NCBI RefSeq assembly: GCF_900111805.1
Contig: NZ_FOJN01000009.1
Span: 62,001 to 126,000, forward strand
Reading direction: 5' to 3'
Length of the DNA stretch: 64,000 bases
Source: Rhodococcoides kroppenstedtii
Lineage (GTDB): Bacteria; Actinomycetota; Actinomycetes; Mycobacteriales; Mycobacteriaceae
The first letter of the stretch is position 1, and the number at the start of each line of letters is the position of its first letter. Below are positions 32,883-42,846 of this stretch, piece after piece. The notes beneath the pieces were generated by a model. It did not search any database, was not told the DNA's origin, and worked only from the letters and a program-made list of their open reading frames with translations. A program made the position numbers and the translations under genes.

Positions 32883-33890
32883 GTGTCCGCATTCTCGCCC
32901 CGCACCGGCATCGCTGCGATCGCGCTGACCGCTGCCGCCACCACCGTTCTGGCCGGCTGCAGCTCGTCGGAGTCGTCCGGGTCGTCGGGCGGCGAGACCG
33001 GCGGTCGCCCCACCGTCGTCGCCTCCACCAACGTCTGGGGCTCGGTGGCCGAGGCCGTGGCGGGCGACCGTGCCGACGTCCAGGCCATCATCGCGGATCC
33101 GTCGGCCGACCCGCACTCCTACGAGGCCAGCCCGGCCGACGCCGCCGCCCTGTCCCGCGCGTCGCTCGTCGTCTACAACGGCGGCGGGTACGACGAATTC
33201 GTCGACGACGTCCTGGCCTCCGAGTCCGACGTCCCCAGCGTCGACGCCTACTCGTTCCTCGGGGACCACGGTCACGACCACGCCGACGAGACGAGCGAGG
33301 CGAGCAGCGACCAGGCCGACGGGGACCACGCCGACGGCGACCACGCCGGGCACGACCACTCCGGCGAGAACGAGCACGTCTGGTACGACCCCGAGGTCGC
33401 CGCCGCCACCGCCGAGGCCGTCGCCGAGCAGCTCGGCACGATCGATCCCGACAACGCGTCGTACTACACCGCCAACGCCGAGGCGTTCCACGAGGACATG
33501 CACCAGGTCTCGGACATCACCGACCGGATCGCGCAGCAGCGCCCCGGCGCCCCCGTCGCCCAGACCGAGCCCATCGCGCACTACCTCCTCGAGAACGCCG
33601 ACCTCGACGACCGCACCCCCGAGGACTTCGAGAACGCCATCGAGGAGGGCAACGATCCCTCCCCCGCCGCCATCGCTGCGACCCGCGACCTGCTCACCTC
33701 GCGATCCGTGGACGTGCTCGTCTACAACGTGCAGACCGAGGACAACGTGACGGCCGACGTGCGACGCGTCGCGGAGGAGAACGGCGTCCCCGTGGTCGAG
33801 GTGACCGAGACCCTGCCCGAGGGCGTCACCTACCTGGAGTGGCAGCGCGGCGCCGCGCAGAGCCTCGCCGACGCGCTCGGCGTCGCGTAG
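32883..33890 (+). CDS. zinc ABC transporter substrate-binding lipoprotein
   Basis: A 335-residue cluster A-I solute-binding protein, lipid-anchored through the lipobox LAGC near residue 25. The fold marks are VVASTNVWGSVAEAVAGDRADVQAI, the metal ligand His in DPHSYEASPAD, and a His/Asp-rich mobile loop (DHGHDHADE, GDHADGDHAGHDH) inserted before EHVWYDPE, which is typical of zinc-specific ZnuA proteins. It delivers Zn(II) to the permease encoded downstream. The GTG start is chosen for AGGAG 7 bases upstream and for the signal peptide. The next genes encode the ATPase and permease, giving the order znuA-znuC-znuB. A weak Zur-like site precedes it. Confidence 0.9.
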   Translation: MSAFSPRTGIAAIALTAAATTVLAGCSSSESSGSSGGETGGRPTVVASTNVWGSVAEAVAGDRADVQAIIADPSADPHSYEASPADAAALSRASLVVYNGGGYDEFVDDVLASESDVPSVDAYSFLGDHGHDHADETSEASSDQADGDHADGDHAGHDHSGENEHVWYDPEVAAATAEAVAEQLGTIDPDNASYYTANAEAFHEDMHQVSDITDRIAQQRPGAPVAQTEPIAHYLLENADLDDRTPEDFENAIEEGNDPSPAAIAATRDLLTSRSVDVLVYNVQTEDNVTADVRRVAEENGVPVVEVTETLPEGVTYLEWQRGAAQSLADALGVA

Positions 33891-33936
33891 GGCACTCTGT
33901 ATCGGTGACACGCTCGTGCTCGACGACGGAGGCCCG

Positions 33937-34737
33937 GTGACCGCGGTTCGACTCCAGGGCGCCACGCTGGCCTACGGGGAGCGGGTGCTGTGGTCCGATC
34001 TGGACCTCGAGGTCGCCCCGGGCGAGTTCGTGGCGGTGCTCGGACCCAACGGCTCGGGCAAGACGTCGCTGCTGAAGGTGCTGCTCGGCCAGAACCGGTT
34101 GACGTCCGGGACCGCCGAGATCGGGGGCGGACGCGCGTCGGTCGGCTACGTGCCGCAGCAGAAGGCAATTGACGAGGGCGTCCCCCTGCGCGGACGCGAC
34201 TTCGTGGGTCTGGGCTGGGACGGTCATCGCTGGGGCATCGGCCTGCGGGGCCGCGCCGCCCGTCGGGAGGCGGTCGACGCCGCCATCGCCTCGGTAGGTG
34301 CCGAGCAGTTCGCCGACGCCCCGCTCGGGCAGTTGAGCGGCGGCGAGCAGCAGCGGCTGCGCGTCGCCCAGGCGCTGGTCGGCGACCCCGCGGTCCTGCT
34401 GTGCGACGAGCCGCTGCTCAGTCTCGACCTGGCCAACCAGCAGGTGGTGGCCCACCTCATCGACCGACGACGACGCGCCCACGGCACGGCCGTGGTGTTC
34501 GTGACGCACGAGATCAACCCGATCCTGCCGATCGTCGACCGCATCGTCTACCTCGTGGACGGCAAGTTCCGCATCGGTACCACCGACGAGGTCATGACCT
34601 CCGAGGTGCTCTCCGAGCTCTACGACACCGACGTCGACGTGCTCCGGGTGCGCGGCCGCCTGGTCGTCGTCGGCACGGGCGACGCCATGGACGCGCTCGG
34701 CGCCGCGGGAGCCCACCACCCGACGGAAGAGATCTGA
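33937..34737 (+). CDS. metal ABC transporter ATP-binding protein
   Basis: A 266-residue ATPase of the zinc/manganese uptake family. It has Walker A GPNGSGKTS, the Q-loop VGYVPQQK, the signature LSGGEQQR, Walker B VLLCDEPLLSLD and the H-loop His in VTHE. It powers the permease encoded next. The GTG at 33937 is preferred because GGAGG lies close upstream and homology begins there; a GTG 21 bases earlier is possible. The gap to the binding-protein gene is 46 bases and to the permease gene one base, so all three should form one operon. Confidence 0.93.
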   Translation: MTAVRLQGATLAYGERVLWSDLDLEVAPGEFVAVLGPNGSGKTSLLKVLLGQNRLTSGTAEIGGGRASVGYVPQQKAIDEGVPLRGRDFVGLGWDGHRWGIGLRGRAARREAVDAAIASVGAEQFADAPLGQLSGGEQQRLRVAQALVGDPAVLLCDEPLLSLDLANQQVVAHLIDRRRRAHGTAVVFVTHEINPILPIVDRIVYLVDGKFRIGTTDEVMTSEVLSELYDTDVDVLRVRGRLVVVGTGDAMDALGAAGAHHPTEEI

Positions 34738-34738
34738 C

Positions 34739-35608
34739 GTGGACAAGGTCCTCGACGCGCTGAGCAAGGCGTTCGACTTCGGCACGACGGCCGACCTGCT
34801 GACCTACGACTTCGTCCAGCAGGCTCTGATCGCCGCTGCCGTGCTCGGCGTGCTGGCGGGGGTCCTCGGTCCCCTGATCGTGAGTCGGCAGTGGTCCTTC
34901 GCCGTCCACGGCTCGTCCGAGCTGTCCCTGACGGGTGCGTCCGCGGCGCTGCTCGCCGGACTCGCCGTCGGAGTCGGCGCCATCCTGGGCTCGGTCATCG
35001 CCGCGGTGCTCTTTGCGCTGCTCGGTCGGCGTGCGCGCGAGCGCGATTCCGTCATCGGCGTCATCATGAGCTTCGGCCTGGGCCTGTCGGTGCTGTTCCT
35101 GTGGGCGTACCCCGGCCGCACCGGCACCTCCTTCTCCCTGCTGGTCGGCCAGATCGTCGGGGTCGGCAGCACCGGCCTGGGGTTGCTTCTCGGCGTGGCC
35201 GTGGTGGTCCTGCTGGTGCTGCTCGTCGTCTACCGCCCGCTGCTCTTCGCCAGCACCGACCCGGAAGGCGCCGAGGCTCGGGGCGTCCCCATGCGTGCGC
35301 TGTCGATCGTCTTCGCGGTGCTGGTGGGCGTGGCCTGCGCGCTGGGCGTCCAGATCGTCGGGGCGCTGCTGGTGCTCTCCCTCCTCATCACCCCGGCCGC
35401 GGCGGCCTCCCGAGTCACCGCGAACCCCGTCACCGCCACCGTCCTGTCGGTCGTGTTCGCCGAGGTCGCCGCGGTGGGCGGAATTCTGCTGTCCCTGGCG
35501 CCGGGGGTGCCCGTCTCCACCTTCGTCACCACCATCTCCTTCGTGATCTACCTCGTCTGCCGGGCCGTCGGGCGTCGGACACCGGCGCGGGTGCCGGCGG
35601 CGGCCTGA
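34739..35608 (+). CDS. metal ABC transporter permease (ZnuB type)
   Basis: A 289-residue ABC-3 family membrane protein with eight to nine helices. It has the family marks FVQQALIAAAVLGVLAGVLGPLIVSRQWSFAVHGSSELSLTGAS and the coupling region GALLVLSLLITPAAAASRVT near the C-terminus. It forms the channel through which zinc enters the cytoplasm. The start GTG follows the ATPase stop after one base (TGACGTGG), implying translational coupling. It is the last gene of the transporter unit; the oxoprolinase genes 42 bases downstream have their own promoter. Confidence 0.92.
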   Translation: MDKVLDALSKAFDFGTTADLLTYDFVQQALIAAAVLGVLAGVLGPLIVSRQWSFAVHGSSELSLTGASAALLAGLAVGVGAILGSVIAAVLFALLGRRARERDSVIGVIMSFGLGLSVLFLWAYPGRTGTSFSLLVGQIVGVGSTGLGLLLGVAVVVLLVLLVVYRPLLFASTDPEGAEARGVPMRALSIVFAVLVGVACALGVQIVGALLVLSLLITPAAAASRVTANPVTATVLSVVFAEVAAVGGILLSLAPGVPVSTFVTTISFVIYLVCRAVGRRTPARVPAAA

Positions 35609-35637
35609 CCCGCCCCCGCCGGCAGCGCGCGAACCTC

Positions 35638-35643
35638 TAGGCT
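35638..35643 (+). promoter_or_regulatory. -10 element TAGGCT of the pxpABC leaderless promoter
   Basis: TAGGCT stands 6 bases before the ATG of pxpA and no ribosome-binding site is present. The pxp genes are therefore probably a transcription unit separate from the zinc transporter. Confidence 0.5.
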
Positions 35644-35649
35644 CGGATC

Positions 35650-36402
35650 ATGGTGGACCTCAATGCGGATCTCGGTGAGGGCTACGGCACCTGGACCCTC
35701 GGTGACGACGCCGCCATGCTCGCCGTCGTCACCAGCGCCAACATCGCGTGCGGCTTCCACGCCGGGGATCCGGCGACGCTGCTGCGGACCTGTAGCGAGG
35801 CGGTGGCCGCCAACGTGCGGATCGGCGCCCAGGTGGGCTACCACGATCTGGTGGGGTTCGGTCGGCGGTTCGTGGACGTCACAGCCGAGGACCTCACCGC
35901 CGACGTGATCTACCAGATCGGCGCGCTCGACGGGCTCGCCCGGGCGGCTGGCGGACGGGTGTCCTACGTCAAACCCCATGGCGCGCTGTACAACACGATC
36001 GTCCGGCACGAGGCGCAGGCACAAGCGGTGGTCGACGCCGTGACGGCGTACGACGCGTCCCTTCCGGTCCTGGGCCTGCCCGGCTCGGAGTTCCTGCGCC
36101 GAGCCGAGACGGCCGGGTTGCGCGCTGTCCCCGAGGCGTTCGCCGACCGCGCCTACACCCCGGAGGGGACCCTGGTGTCCCGACGGGAGCCGGGCGCGGT
36201 GCTGCACGACGTCGACGAGGTCGCTCGGCGCGTTCTGCAGTTGGTCACCGAGCGGACCGTCTCCGCCGTCGACGGGTCCGTGGTGGCGGTCGACGCCGCG
36301 TCGGTATGCCTGCACGGGGACACTCCGGCGGCCGTCGACATGGCCCGGTCGGCGCGAGAGCTGTTGCAGCGCCACGGTATCGAGCCGGCCCCGTTCGCAT
36401 GA
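35650..36402 (+). CDS. pxpA: 5-oxoprolinase subunit A (LamB/YcsF family)
   Basis: A 250-residue subunit of the ATP-dependent bacterial 5-oxoprolinase, which opens pyroglutamate to glutamate. Family signatures are the start [13 protein letters not shown], the metal and active-site region [23 protein letters not shown]-x-GFGRR, and VKPHGALYN. Length is normal. Genes for subunits B and C follow with overlap or a single base between, the standard pxpABC set. The Met at 35650 sits exactly where family proteins begin and where a leaderless transcript would start. Confidence 0.95.
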   Translation: MVDLNADLGEGYGTWTLGDDAAMLAVVTSANIACGFHAGDPATLLRTCSEAVAANVRIGAQVGYHDLVGFGRRFVDVTAEDLTADVIYQIGALDGLARAAGGRVSYVKPHGALYNTIVRHEAQAQAVVDAVTAYDASLPVLGLPGSEFLRRAETAGLRAVPEAFADRAYTPEGTLVSRREPGAVLHDVDEVARRVLQLVTERTVSAVDGSVVAVDAASVCLHGDTPAAVDMARSARELLQRHGIEPAPFA

Positions 36403-36992
36403 AGATCCACCGCGTCGGCGACCGCGCACTGCTGGTGGACCTCGACGACACCCGCGACGTCGCCCGGCACCACGCCGGCTGGGCCGTCGGTCACACGGGC
36501 ATCGGCGAACTGGTGCCCGCCGCCGCGACCGTGCTCGCCATCCTCACCGACGACGCCGATCCCGCGGTCGTCGCACGGTGGCTCGAGTCGACTCCACCCG
36601 TGGACCCCGCCGACACCGCGGGCGACCTGGTCACCATCGACGTGGTGTACGACGGACCCGACCTCGAGGCCGTCCGGGACGCCACCGGGCGCGATGTCGT
36701 GGCGGACCACACCGGCTGCGTCTGGACCGCCGCGTTCTGCGGCTTCTCCCCCGGATTCGCCTATCTGGTGAGCGATCTCGCTCTGAACGTGCCGAGACGA
36801 CGCGACCCCCGCACCTCCGTCCCGGCCGGCTCCGTCGCGCTCGCCGGCGACTTCTCGGCCGTCTACCCGTCGTCGTCACCCGGTGGGTGGCAGTTGATCG
36901 GGACGACCGATGCCGCACTGTGGTCCGTCGACCGCGATCCACCCGCGCTCGTCGTCCCCGGCACGCGAGTGCAGTTCCGGCAGGTGGGCTGA
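36399..36992 (+). CDS. pxpB: 5-oxoprolinase subunit B
   Basis: A 197-residue protein of the KipI/PxpB family, the partner of PxpC in the ATP-using step of 5-oxoproline cleavage. It shows the N-terminal [11 protein letters not shown], the middle [13 protein letters not shown] and the strongly conserved [12 protein letters not shown]-x-L with [21 protein letters not shown]. The ATG overlaps the pxpA stop (ATGA), and the next start follows after one base, so the three are translationally coupled. Length is slightly short of the usual 200-220 residues but no motif is missing. Confidence 0.93.
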   Translation: MKIHRVGDRALLVDLDDTRDVARHHAGWAVGHTGIGELVPAAATVLAILTDDADPAVVARWLESTPPVDPADTAGDLVTIDVVYDGPDLEAVRDATGRDVVADHTGCVWTAAFCGFSPGFAYLVSDLALNVPRRRDPRTSVPAGSVALAGDFSAVYPSSSPGGWQLIGTTDAALWSVDRDPPALVVPGTRVQFRQVG

Positions 36993-36993
36993 C

Positions 36994-37842
36994 GTGGCGT
37001 CGCTGACCGTCGTCGCCGCCGGCCCGTCCACGACGGTGCAGGATCGCGGGCGCCCCGGGTGGGCGTCACTCGGGGTCGGCCGGTCCGGCGCTGCCGATCG
37101 CTGGTCCCACGACGCCGCGAATCGGTTGGTGGGCAACGACGTCGACGCTGCCACCCTGGAGGTCACCCTCGGCGGACTCGTCGTCCGCGCCGACGCCGCC
37201 CTCCTCGTCGCGCTGACCGGCGCACCCGTCCCGTGGTTCGTCGACGGCGTACGCCAGGGGCCGGGGACGGCGGTCGTCGTCCCGGCCGGCGCCGAGATCC
37301 GACTCGACGTCGCCCCGACCGGACTCCGTGCCTACGTCGCCGTGCGCGGGGGCATCGATGTGCCGCGCGTGCTGGGCAGCCGCGCCACCGACGCGCTGTC
37401 CGGGATCGGACCACCGCCCGTCGCCGCGGGGAACGTGCTGGACGTCGGAACGGACCATGCCGACGAGCCCGCCACCGACCTCAACCCGTACGCCCTGCCC
37501 GACCGGTCACTGCGCCTCGTCCCCGGCCCGCGCGCCGACTGGTTCGCACCCGACGCCCTCGACCACCTGCTCGGTACCGCATGGACGGTCACCGCCGACA
37601 GCAACCGCGTCGGTGCCCGGCTGACGGCCGACGAGCCCCTTCGCCGCAGCCGCGACGACGAACTCGCCAGCGAGGGCATGATGCCGGGCGCACTGCAGGT
37701 CCCGCCGTCGGGCATGCCCGTGCTGTTCCTCGCCGATCACCCCGTGACCGGCGGTTACCCCGTGATCGCAGTGGTCGTGGCCGCGGACGTCGACCTCGCC
37801 GCGCAGGCCCGGCCCGGCAGCGTTCTCCGCTTCACCCGCTGA
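36994..37842 (+). CDS. pxpC: 5-oxoprolinase subunit C
   Basis: A 282-residue protein of the KipA/urea-amidolyase-related family. Conserved parts are TVQDRGRPGWASLGVGRSGAADRWSHDAANRLVGN, the YVAVRGGIDVPRVLGSRATD strand, TVTADSNRVGARL and EGMMPGALQVPPSGMPVLFLADHPVTGGYPVI. With subunits A and B it makes the functional 5-oxoprolinase. The GTG start lies one base after the pxpB stop. A long terminator hairpin follows the gene. Confidence 0.94.
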   Translation: MASLTVVAAGPSTTVQDRGRPGWASLGVGRSGAADRWSHDAANRLVGNDVDAATLEVTLGGLVVRADAALLVALTGAPVPWFVDGVRQGPGTAVVVPAGAEIRLDVAPTGLRAYVAVRGGIDVPRVLGSRATDALSGIGPPPVAAGNVLDVGTDHADEPATDLNPYALPDRSLRLVPGPRADWFAPDALDHLLGTAWTVTADSNRVGARLTADEPLRRSRDDELASEGMMPGALQVPPSGMPVLFLADHPVTGGYPVIAVVVAADVDLAAQARPGSVLRFTR

Positions 37843-37860
37843 CCGGCTCCCCGGTTGCGC

Positions 37861-37907
37861 AGCGGCTCCCCCGATCGAGGGTGCCCGATCGGAACCGGGG
37901 AGCCGCT
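37861..37907. terminator. strong two-part hairpin between convergent genes
   Basis: AGCGGCTCCCC (37861-37871) pairs with GGGGAGCCGCT (37897-37907), and inside it CCGATCG pairs with CGATCGG (37871-37892). It lies between pxpC and the convergent reductase gene and can end both transcripts. Confidence 0.8.
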
Positions 37908-37912
37908 CGCGT

Positions 37913-38446
37913 CTACCGCACCACCGAGTACTCCGCGCACACGAAGTCCTGATTCCTCATCACGTCGACCAGCGCGAAATCTTGCAGGCGCGGCAGGAGC
38001 GGACGCCCGGCACCCAGGGTCACCGGCGCGTACTGGACCAACATCCGGTCGAGGTGACCGGCGTCGGCGATCTGACCGGCCAGGTCGCCTCCGCCCACCA
38101 CCCAGATCTCCCGGTCCCCGGCCGACGCGGTCACGTCCGACCACCAGGAATCGACGCTCCCGGACACGAACCGCACGTCGTTCTCCGTCGGAGGGAACTG
38201 TCGGTGGGTGACCACCCACGTCGGCACGGTGTACGCCCAGGGCTCACCGGTGCGCTCACCGTGATCGACCACCCAGCCGTAGGTGGTCGCGCCCATGACC
38301 AGGGCGCCGACGCCCGCCATGAAGGCGCCGTGGTTCATGGGGCCGTCCTCGTCGATGCGCTGGCGGAACAGCCAGTCGAGCGAGTCGTCCTCCGTCGCGA
38401 GGAATCCGTCGAGGGAACAGGCGGTGTAGTACGTGACGCGGTTCAT
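37913..38446 (-). CDS. dihydrofolate reductase family protein (RibD C-terminal-like)
   Basis: A 177-residue member of the RibD_C/DHFR superfamily. It has the start YYTACSLDGFLATEDDSLDWL, GALVMGATTYGWV, the cofactor stretch IWVVGGGDLAGQI and the closing VQYAPVTLGAGRPLLP. It is probably a NADPH-dependent reductase, but the substrate is unknown; this is not folA. It is a different subfamily from the one at 2546-3094 (EDDSLDWL type). It stands alone with an ATG start, and converges on pxpC. Confidence 0.87.
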   Translation of the reverse strand: MNRVTYYTACSLDGFLATEDDSLDWLFRQRIDEDGPMNHGAFMAGVGALVMGATTYGWVVDHGERTGEPWAYTVPTWVVTHRQFPPTENDVRFVSGSVDSWWSDVTASAGDREIWVVGGGDLAGQIADAGHLDRMLVQYAPVTLGAGRPLLPRLQDFALVDVMRNQDFVCAEYSVVR

Positions 38447-38509
38447 GCTGTCAGTGTGCGACGGGGGTCCGACAGACGACGGCTTGCTACCGACCCCGGC
38501 GCTGCCGCG

Positions 38510-39484
38510 CTACCGTCCCCGGCGCTGCCGCGCGATGTCCGCGAGGACAACGCCCGCCGCCACGGACGCGTTCAACGACTCCACCTCACCGGCCATCGGG
38601 ATCGACAGCACGTGGTCGCAGGTCTCGCGAACCAGTCGCGAGAGTCCCTTGCCCTCGGACCCGACCACGACGACCACCGGGCCGGACCCGTCGTACGCGT
38701 CCAGCGAGGTGTCGCCGCCCGCGTCGAGCCCGACCACCTGCACGCCCTGATCGGCCCAGCTCTTCAGCGTTCGGGTCAGGTTGGTCGCGCGGGCGATCGG
38801 CAGACGCGCGGCGGCGCCGGCGCTGGTGCGCCACGCGACGGCCGTGACGCTGGCGCTGCGCCGCTGCGGGATGACCACGCCATGGCCCCCGAACGCGGCG
38901 ACCGAGCGGACGACGGCGCCGAGATTGCGCGGGTCGGAGATGTTGTCCAGCGCCACGAGCAGCGCCGGCTCCTGCCGACTGCGGGCCTGCGCGAGCAGAT
39001 CGTCGGGGTGGGCGTAGCGGTACGGCGGGACCTGCAGGGCGATGCCCTGGTGCATGCCGTTGGCGCTCATCCGGTCGAGGTCCGTGCGGGAGACCTCGAG
39101 GATCGAGATGCCGTTGTCCGCGGCGATCTGCACGCTCTCCTTGAGCCGATCGTCCGCCTCGGTGCCCGACGCCACGTACAGCGCGGTGGCCGGCACCCCG
39201 GCGCGCAGGCATTCGAGGACCGGGTTGCGACCCAGGACGTTCTCGGGACCGTCCTCGGTCTTGCGCACGGGCGGACGGCCCCGGCCGCCGGACGCCGCCG
39301 GCCCGGTCGCCTTGGCCGCGGCCCGCGCCCGACGCGCCGCGGGATGCTTGGTGCGCTCGGATGCGGGGGGCGTCGCGCCGCGGCCCTCGAGCCCCTTACG
39401 ACGCTTGCCTCCGGAGCCGACGACCTGGCCCTTCTTGGTTCCCGACTTGCGGACGGCGCCGCGTCGAGCCGAATTGCCTGCCAT
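38510..39484 (-). CDS. rlmB: 23S rRNA 2'-O-methyltransferase of the TrmH/SpoU family
   Basis: A 324-residue SPOUT methyltransferase, probably modifying G2251-equivalent of 23S rRNA. A basic Arg/Lys/Gly-rich N-terminal extension of about 75 residues precedes the RNA-binding domain ([22 protein letters not shown]) and the knotted domain with [43 protein letters not shown] and [18 protein letters not shown]. The ATG overlaps the cysS stop by one base (TAATG), as in mycobacteria where the homolog is Rv3579c. A 17-bp sequence at its 3' end is duplicated just downstream. Confidence 0.93.
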   Translation of the reverse strand: MAGNSARRGAVRKSGTKKGQVVGSGGKRRKGLEGRGATPPASERTKHPAARRARAAAKATGPAASGGRGRPPVRKTEDGPENVLGRNPVLECLRAGVPATALYVASGTEADDRLKESVQIAADNGISILEVSRTDLDRMSANGMHQGIALQVPPYRYAHPDDLLAQARSRQEPALLVALDNISDPRNLGAVVRSVAAFGGHGVVIPQRRSASVTAVAWRTSAGAAARLPIARATNLTRTLKSWADQGVQVVGLDAGGDTSLDAYDGSGPVVVVVGSEGKGLSRLVRETCDHVLSIPMAGEVESLNASVAAGVVLADIARQRRGR

Positions 39485-40887
39485 TACTTCTCCACATCCT
39501 TCGCCGCGATCGACCACTCGGGGCCGTCGGGGGTGTCGGTGATCTGCACGCCGGCGTCGGCCAGGCGATCCCGGATCCGATCCGCGGTCGCCCAGTCCTT
39601 CGCGGCCTTGGCCGCCGCGCGCCGATCGAGGTCGTCGGCGACGAGCGCACCCAGCGCGGCGTGCTCCGCCGAGGTGTCGGTGCCGGGACCACGCCAGTGC
39701 GGATCGAGGGGGTCGACGCCGAGCACGGCCGCCATCGCGCGGACCGACGACGCCGCGTCGACGGCCGCGGGGAGGTCACCGGCGGCCAGCGCCGTGTTGC
39801 CCTCGCGGCGCAGTCGATGGATCTCCGCCAGCGCGCGCGGGACCGCGAGATCGTCGTCGAGCGCCTCGGCGAACGCGTCCGTCCACGTGCCGACGGGGAC
39901 GTCGCCGGCGCGCTCGGCGGTGCGGGTGACGAAGGCCTCCACGCTCCGGTAAGCCGAGGCCGCTTCCTGCAGGGCCTCGAACGAGTACTCGAGCATCGAC
40001 CGGTAGTGGGCACTGCCGAGGTAGTACCGAAGTTCCTGCGGGCGAACCGATTCGAGCATCGTCGGGATGGAGACCACGTTGCCCAACGACTTGGACATCT
40101 TCTCGCCGCTCATGGTGACCCAGCCGTTGTGCAGCCAGTACTGGGCGAAATCACTTCCCGCGCCGCGTGATTGAGCCAACTCGTTCTCGTGGTGCGGGAA
40201 CACCAGATCGAGACCGCCGCAGTGGATGTCGAACGCCCGGCCCAGATACGCCTCGGCCATCGCCGAGCACTCCAGGTGCCAGCCCGGACGGCCGGGCCCC
40301 CACGGGGTCGGCCACGACGGCTCACCCGGCTTGGCGGCCTTCCACAGCGTGAAGTCGCGGGGATCCCGCTTGCCCTCGGCGGCGGACTCGCCCTGATGCA
40401 CGTCGTCGAGCTTGTGCCCGGAGAGCGCGCCGTACGCGGCGTAGCTCTGCACGTCGAAATACACGTCGCCCGCTGCGGCGTAGGCGTGTCCCGCGTCGAT
40501 CAAGCGCTGGATCAACTCGACCATCTGCGTGATGTGCCCGGTCGCACGCGGCTCGGCGGACGGCGGGAGCACCCCCAACGCGTCGTACGCGGCGCCGAAC
40601 GAGCGCTCGAAGGTGGCGGCCCACTCCCACCACGGCCGGCCCGCGGCCGCGGCCTTGGTGAGGATCTTGTCGTCGATGTCGGTGACGTTGCGGACGAAGG
40701 CCACGTCGAAACCCGTTGCCGTCAGCCATCTCCGGAGGACGTCGAACGCGACACCGCTGCGAACGTGGCCGATGTGCGGATGGCCCTGCACCGTCGCGCC
40801 ACACAGATACACCGAGGCATGTCCGTCGGCCAACGGAACGAAGTCCCGAACGGCCCTGGTCGCGGTGTCGTAGAGGCGCAGGGTCAC
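39484..40887 (-). CDS. cysS: cysteinyl-tRNA synthetase
   Basis: A 467-residue class I aminoacyl-tRNA synthetase that charges tRNA-Cys. The HIGH motif ([11 protein letters not shown]) follows the first zinc-ligand Cys in YLCGATVQG, other ligands lie in HLECSAMA and HHENE, and [10 protein letters not shown] is the KMSKS loop. It is not MshC, which has a different active-site pattern and is shorter. It starts at GTG and overlaps rlmB. It lies 11 bases after ispF in the carD-ispD-ispF-cysS-rlmB unit conserved in mycobacteria. Confidence 0.97.
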   Translation of the reverse strand: MTLRLYDTATRAVRDFVPLADGHASVYLCGATVQGHPHIGHVRSGVAFDVLRRWLTATGFDVAFVRNVTDIDDKILTKAAAAGRPWWEWAATFERSFGAAYDALGVLPPSAEPRATGHITQMVELIQRLIDAGHAYAAAGDVYFDVQSYAAYGALSGHKLDDVHQGESAAEGKRDPRDFTLWKAAKPGEPSWPTPWGPGRPGWHLECSAMAEAYLGRAFDIHCGGLDLVFPHHENELAQSRGAGSDFAQYWLHNGWVTMSGEKMSKSLGNVVSIPTMLESVRPQELRYYLGSAHYRSMLEYSFEALQEAASAYRSVEAFVTRTAERAGDVPVGTWTDAFAEALDDDLAVPRALAEIHRLRREGNTALAAGDLPAAVDAASSVRAMAAVLGVDPLDPHWRGPGTDTSAEHAALGALVADDLDRRAAAKAAKDWATADRIRDRLADAGVQITDTPDGPEWSIAAKDVEK

Positions 40888-40898
40888 GACGGCCGATT

Positions 40899-41375
40899 CT
40901 ACCGGGAATCCGGTCCGTCCAGGACCAGGGCGGTGGCCACGGCCGCGATGCCCTCGCCGCGGCCGGTGAGTCCCAATCCGTCCGTCGTGGTGGCCGAGAC
41001 CGACACCGGCGCTCCCACCACCGCCGAGAGCACCTGCTGCGCCTCCGCCCGACGGGGGCCGATCTTGGGGCGGTTGCCGATGATCTGGACCGCGGCGTTG
41101 CCCACCCGGAACCCGTGCTCGACCAGCAGCTCACGCACGTGCGTGAGCATGGTCGCGCCGCTCACCCCGTCCCACTCGGGCTTGCCGGTGCCGAACACCG
41201 AGCCCAGATCGCCGAGCCCGGCGGCGGACAGCAGCGCGTCGCACAGCGCGTGCGCGGCGACGTCGCCGTCCGAATGGCCCGAGCACCCGTCGGCGTCGTC
41301 GAACCGCAGCCCGGCCAACCAGCAGTCCCGGCCCACCTCGATCGGGTGGACGTCCGAACCGATTCCCACGCGCAT
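40899..41375 (-). CDS. ispF: 2-C-methyl-D-erythritol 2,4-cyclodiphosphate synthase
   Basis: A 158-residue enzyme of the MEP isoprenoid pathway that closes CDP-methylerythritol phosphate to the cyclic diphosphate, releasing CMP. Metal ligands are the Asp and His in [10 protein letters not shown] and the His in [14 protein letters not shown]. The [11 protein letters not shown] and [19 protein letters not shown] segments are typical. The trimer forms the active site. The stop of ispD lies one base before its ATG, so the pair is coupled; IspD makes a substrate two steps upstream. Confidence 0.96.
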   Translation of the reverse strand: MRVGIGSDVHPIEVGRDCWLAGLRFDDADGCSGHSDGDVAAHALCDALLSAAGLGDLGSVFGTGKPEWDGVSGATMLTHVRELLVEHGFRVGNAAVQIIGNRPKIGPRRAEAQQVLSAVVGAPVSVSATTTDGLGLTGRGEGIAAVATALVLDGPDSR

Positions 41376-41376
41376 C

Positions 41377-42075
41377 TCAGTGGCTCTCGCTTCCGACCGG
41401 GTGTCGCGCCGCGAGCACCGCGCGGGCCAGCACCAGGTCCATCGGGGTGGTGATCTTGAAGGCTTCGGGATGACCGGCGACGGTGGTCACCGGGACACCC
41501 AGCCGCTCCACCAGGCCGGCGTCGTCGGTGGCGTGGTCGGCGGCGGCGTGGGCGCGACGGAGCACATTCGCGTCGAAGCCCTGGGGCGTCTGCACCGACC
41601 GCAACGACGCGCGGTCGACGGTGCCGGTGACGACGCCGTCGGCATCGACGGACTTCATGGTGTCGACCACCGGGAGCACCGGCACCACCGCCGGCGACCC
41701 GGCGATCACGGCGTCGACGACGCGGGCGACGGTTTCGGGCGGGGTCAGGCACCGGGCGGCGTCGTGCACCAGGATCACGTCGGCCCGGGCGGCGGCGCGC
41801 AGACCGGCACGCACCGAGTCGGCGCGCTCGGCGCCCCCGACGACGACGTCGATCGGAAGGTCGCCGGACAGTCGAGCGCAGATGTCCTGTGTGCGGTCCA
41901 CCAGCCGGTCGGGGACGACGACCACCACATGCGACAGGGCGCCGGAGGCCAGCAGGCCGTCCAGCGCCCAGTCGAGAAGAGTGCGTCCACCCAGATCCAC
42001 GAACGCCTTGGGGAGGTTCTCGCCGAGGCGAAGCCCCATCCCCGCAGCCGGAACCAGAGCAGCGACGGACGCCAT
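41377..42075 (-). CDS. ispD: 2-C-methyl-D-erythritol 4-phosphate cytidylyltransferase
   Basis: A 232-residue nucleotidyltransferase of the MEP pathway that joins CTP to methylerythritol phosphate. The CTP loop reads [19 protein letters not shown], followed by [30 protein letters not shown] and the [14 protein letters not shown] and [16 protein letters not shown] segments. The Met before [11 protein letters not shown] is used; upstream codons would overlap carD. It lies 25 bases after carD and one base before ispF. CarD-linked transcription with the MEP genes is conserved in mycobacteria. Confidence 0.95.
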   Translation of the reverse strand: MASVAALVPAAGMGLRLGENLPKAFVDLGGRTLLDWALDGLLASGALSHVVVVVPDRLVDRTQDICARLSGDLPIDVVVGGAERADSVRAGLRAAARADVILVHDAARCLTPPETVARVVDAVIAGSPAVVPVLPVVDTMKSVDADGVVTGTVDRASLRSVQTPQGFDANVLRRAHAAADHATDDAGLVERLGVPVTTVAGHPEAFKITTPMDLVLARAVLAARHPVGSESH

Positions 42076-42100
42076 CAGCGGTACTCGGTGCAGCTCGTGG

Positions 42101-42619
<519 letters not shown>

Positions 42620-42689
42620 TTAACACGCCCTCCGATGGGCTTCCGGCCAACGGTGCAGGTCAGAGCGTGCAGGGGGTTTGCCTTCGGGG

Positions 42690-42717
42690 TTGACACCACC
42701 TCGGATCCGTGTATCGA
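42690..42717 (+). promoter_or_regulatory. sigma-A-like promoter upstream of lpqE
   Basis: TTGACA at 42690-42695 is followed after 16 bases by TATCGA at 42712-42717, a near-consensus housekeeping promoter reading toward lpqE. A second -10-like TACGCT lies at 42764-42769. Both are in the 253-bp gap between carD and lpqE. Confidence 0.45.
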
Positions 42718-42777
42718 GGGGGCCCGGGAGTGCCCCAGCGGGAAACGCGGGGGGTTCGGCTACTACGCTCTCCCGTA

Positions 42778-42846
42778 GTGGACGCGCAGCGCCGCGACGG
42801 CGAGTATCGGCCGACGGTGCTCATACATGGAGGACGAACCCAGTGA
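42778..42846 (+). CDS. possible 22-codon upstream ORF coupled to lpqE
   Basis: GTG at 42778 opens a 22-codon frame (starting VDAQRRDGEYRP) whose stop overlaps the GTG start of lpqE (GTGA). It begins 8 bases after TACGCT, which suits a leaderless start. Its last codons contain the GGAGGA ribosome site of lpqE. Whether it is translated is unknown; coupling of lpqE translation to it is plausible. Confidence 0.35.
   Translation: MDAQRRDGEYRPTVLIHGGRTQ

Noticed and set aside
38490-38535. Short duplication at the rlmB 3' end as a mobile element scar
   Set aside because: A single 17-bp repeat of GC-rich sequence is too little evidence for mobility.
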